Assembly: GCA_902467875.1 (NCBI GenBank)
Contig: CABQWP010000084.1
Span: 1-6,015 of the forward strand
Source of the DNA: an uncultured Collinsella sp.
Lineage (GTDB): Bacteria > Actinomycetota > Coriobacteriia > Coriobacteriales > Coriobacteriaceae
Length of the DNA: 6,015 nucleotides
Direction: 5' to 3'
The translations under genes were made by a program, and so were the position numbers. Below, piece after piece: positions 5,798-6,015 of the stretch. The notes beneath the pieces are model-generated. The model saw nothing but the letters and a program-made list of their open reading frames with translations, ran no database searches and was not told where the DNA came from. How positions within the stretch are numbered: position 1 is the stretch's first letter; each line of letters starts with the position of its first letter.

Positions 5798-5810
5798 GCA
5801 AGTTTACGAA
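5781..5810 (-). promoter_or_regulatory. Candidate promoter of the transporter operon
   Basis: The minus strand offers TTCGTA (5810-5805) as a weak -35 and TTATAT (5787-5782) or TATATA (5786-5781) as -10, with 17 or 18 bases between. The palindrome at 5789-5800 falls in the spacer. The resulting leader would be about 65-75 bases. Matches to consensus are modest; the position and AT-richness are the main support. Confidence 0.35.
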
Positions 5811-5824
5811 CCGAAAACGATTGG

Positions 5825-5880
5825 TAGTCGTTGGGGACGTTCTTAAACGACTAGTCAAACAAGAACGTCCCCAACGACTA
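5825..5880. repeat. Perfect palindrome with 20-bp arms upstream of the transporter operon
   Basis: The left arm TAGTCGTTGGGGACGTTCTT (5825-5844) is matched exactly by its reverse complement at 5861-5880, around a 16-base centre. The centre contains an 8-bp palindrome GACTAGTC (5849-5856), and CGACTAG in the centre repeats the outer end of the right arm (5875-5881), so the element has internal nested symmetry. It contains no coding sequence and no T-run. It fits a dispersed palindromic repeat or miniature mobile element better than a terminator. I believe similar GGGACGTTCTT palindromes are common between genes in Collinsella-type genomes, but this is unverified. Confidence 0.85.
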
Positions 5881-5887
5881 GGCATGA

Positions 5888-5928
5888 AAAAGGCAAGGCA
5901 TAGACCTTCTGGTCATACCTTGCCTTTT
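5888..5928 (-). terminator. Rho-independent terminator-like hairpin, A/T flanked on both sides
   Basis: AAAAGGCAAGG (5888-5898) pairs with CCTTGCCTTTT (5918-5928), and GACC (5903-5906) with GGTC (5911-5914) closes a TTCT loop, with a small irregularity between. Read on the minus strand the stem ends in five T (5891-5887), so it would stop a transcript arriving from beyond the right edge. On the plus strand it ends in four T, so it may work both ways. It insulates the transporter operon from its right-hand neighbour. Confidence 0.75.
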
Positions 5929-6015
5929 GAATGACAAATTGTCGCTCTGGGTGGCGCGCAGCGTCGACCGGCCCCCGCGCCGTCCGCACACCTGGAAGCC
6001 CCCCGTTCACCGATA
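5929..6015. other. GC-rich right edge, no gene assigned
   Basis: All three plus-strand frames are open across 5941-6015, but there is no start with a ribosome binding site, and the stretch is too short to judge. On the minus strand one frame meets TGA at 6009-6007, which could be the end of a gene beyond the edge, about 80 bases before the terminator. GGCGCG (5953-5958) and CGCGCC could pair in a structured RNA. No known RNA signature (tRNA, tmRNA, SRP GGAAGG loop, RNase P core) was recognised. Confidence 0.3.

Noticed and set aside
5774..5880. Repeats near the right end as a CRISPR array or att site
   Set aside because: Only two adjacent 12-bp units without spacers, plus one palindrome. There is no repeat-spacer periodicity, no cas gene, no integrase and no tRNA end.
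5848..6015. Minus-strand frame running from the right edge through the terminator hairpin and palindrome
   Set aside because: It stays open only because no stop happens to fall in frame. It crosses a clear terminator stem and a palindromic repeat, so it is unlikely to be translated in full.

Overview
The window looks like chromosomal DNA from a high-GC Gram-positive bacterium. The release factor sequence, the GC-rich codon use with AT-rich promoter patches, and the intergenic GGGAC-type palindromes suggest a Coriobacteriia (Collinsella-like) gut actinobacterium. That placement is pattern recognition and has not been tested by a search. All five supported protein genes lie on the minus strand, so transcription runs from right to left. 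Every long plus-strand reading frame is a shadow of one of them.

Layout in the direction of transcription. The right edge (about 5929-6015) is GC-rich and unassigned. It is followed by a rho-independent terminator-like hairpin (5888-5928) and a perfect palindrome with 20-bp arms (5825-5880). Next comes an AT-rich control region with a tandem 12-bp repeat, a TGCATATATGCA palindrome and a weak promoter (5774-5810). This precedes a four-gene cluster: a twin-arginine lipoprotein of the polar amino acid binding family (5706-4780), a His/Glu/Gln/Arg-type permease with an extra N-terminal membrane domain (4770-3622), its ABC ATPase (3599-2814), and an M20 family metallopeptidase (2741-1326). The first three genes are separated by only 9 and 22 bases. 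The peptidase follows after 72 bases that hold a GC-rich hairpin. A second perfect palindrome (17-bp arms, 1292-1326) touches the peptidase stop codon. After a 229-base spacer with a possible promoter and a 17-codon mini-ORF comes prfA, encoding peptide chain release factor 1 (1096 to the left edge). prfA is still open at the edge.

How the genes work together: the lipoprotein captures a small solute outside the membrane, the permease dimer and ATPase dimer import it, and the cytosolic M20 enzyme probably hydrolyses it or its relatives to free amino acids. Two by-eye substitutions in the binding protein pocket, together with the linked M20 enzyme, suggest a modified, N-blocked or dipeptide substrate rather than an ordinary free L-amino acid. 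This is a hypothesis. prfA is a housekeeping translation gene with no evident functional link to the transporter. No tRNA, rRNA, CRISPR array, insertion sequence or phage gene was recognised.
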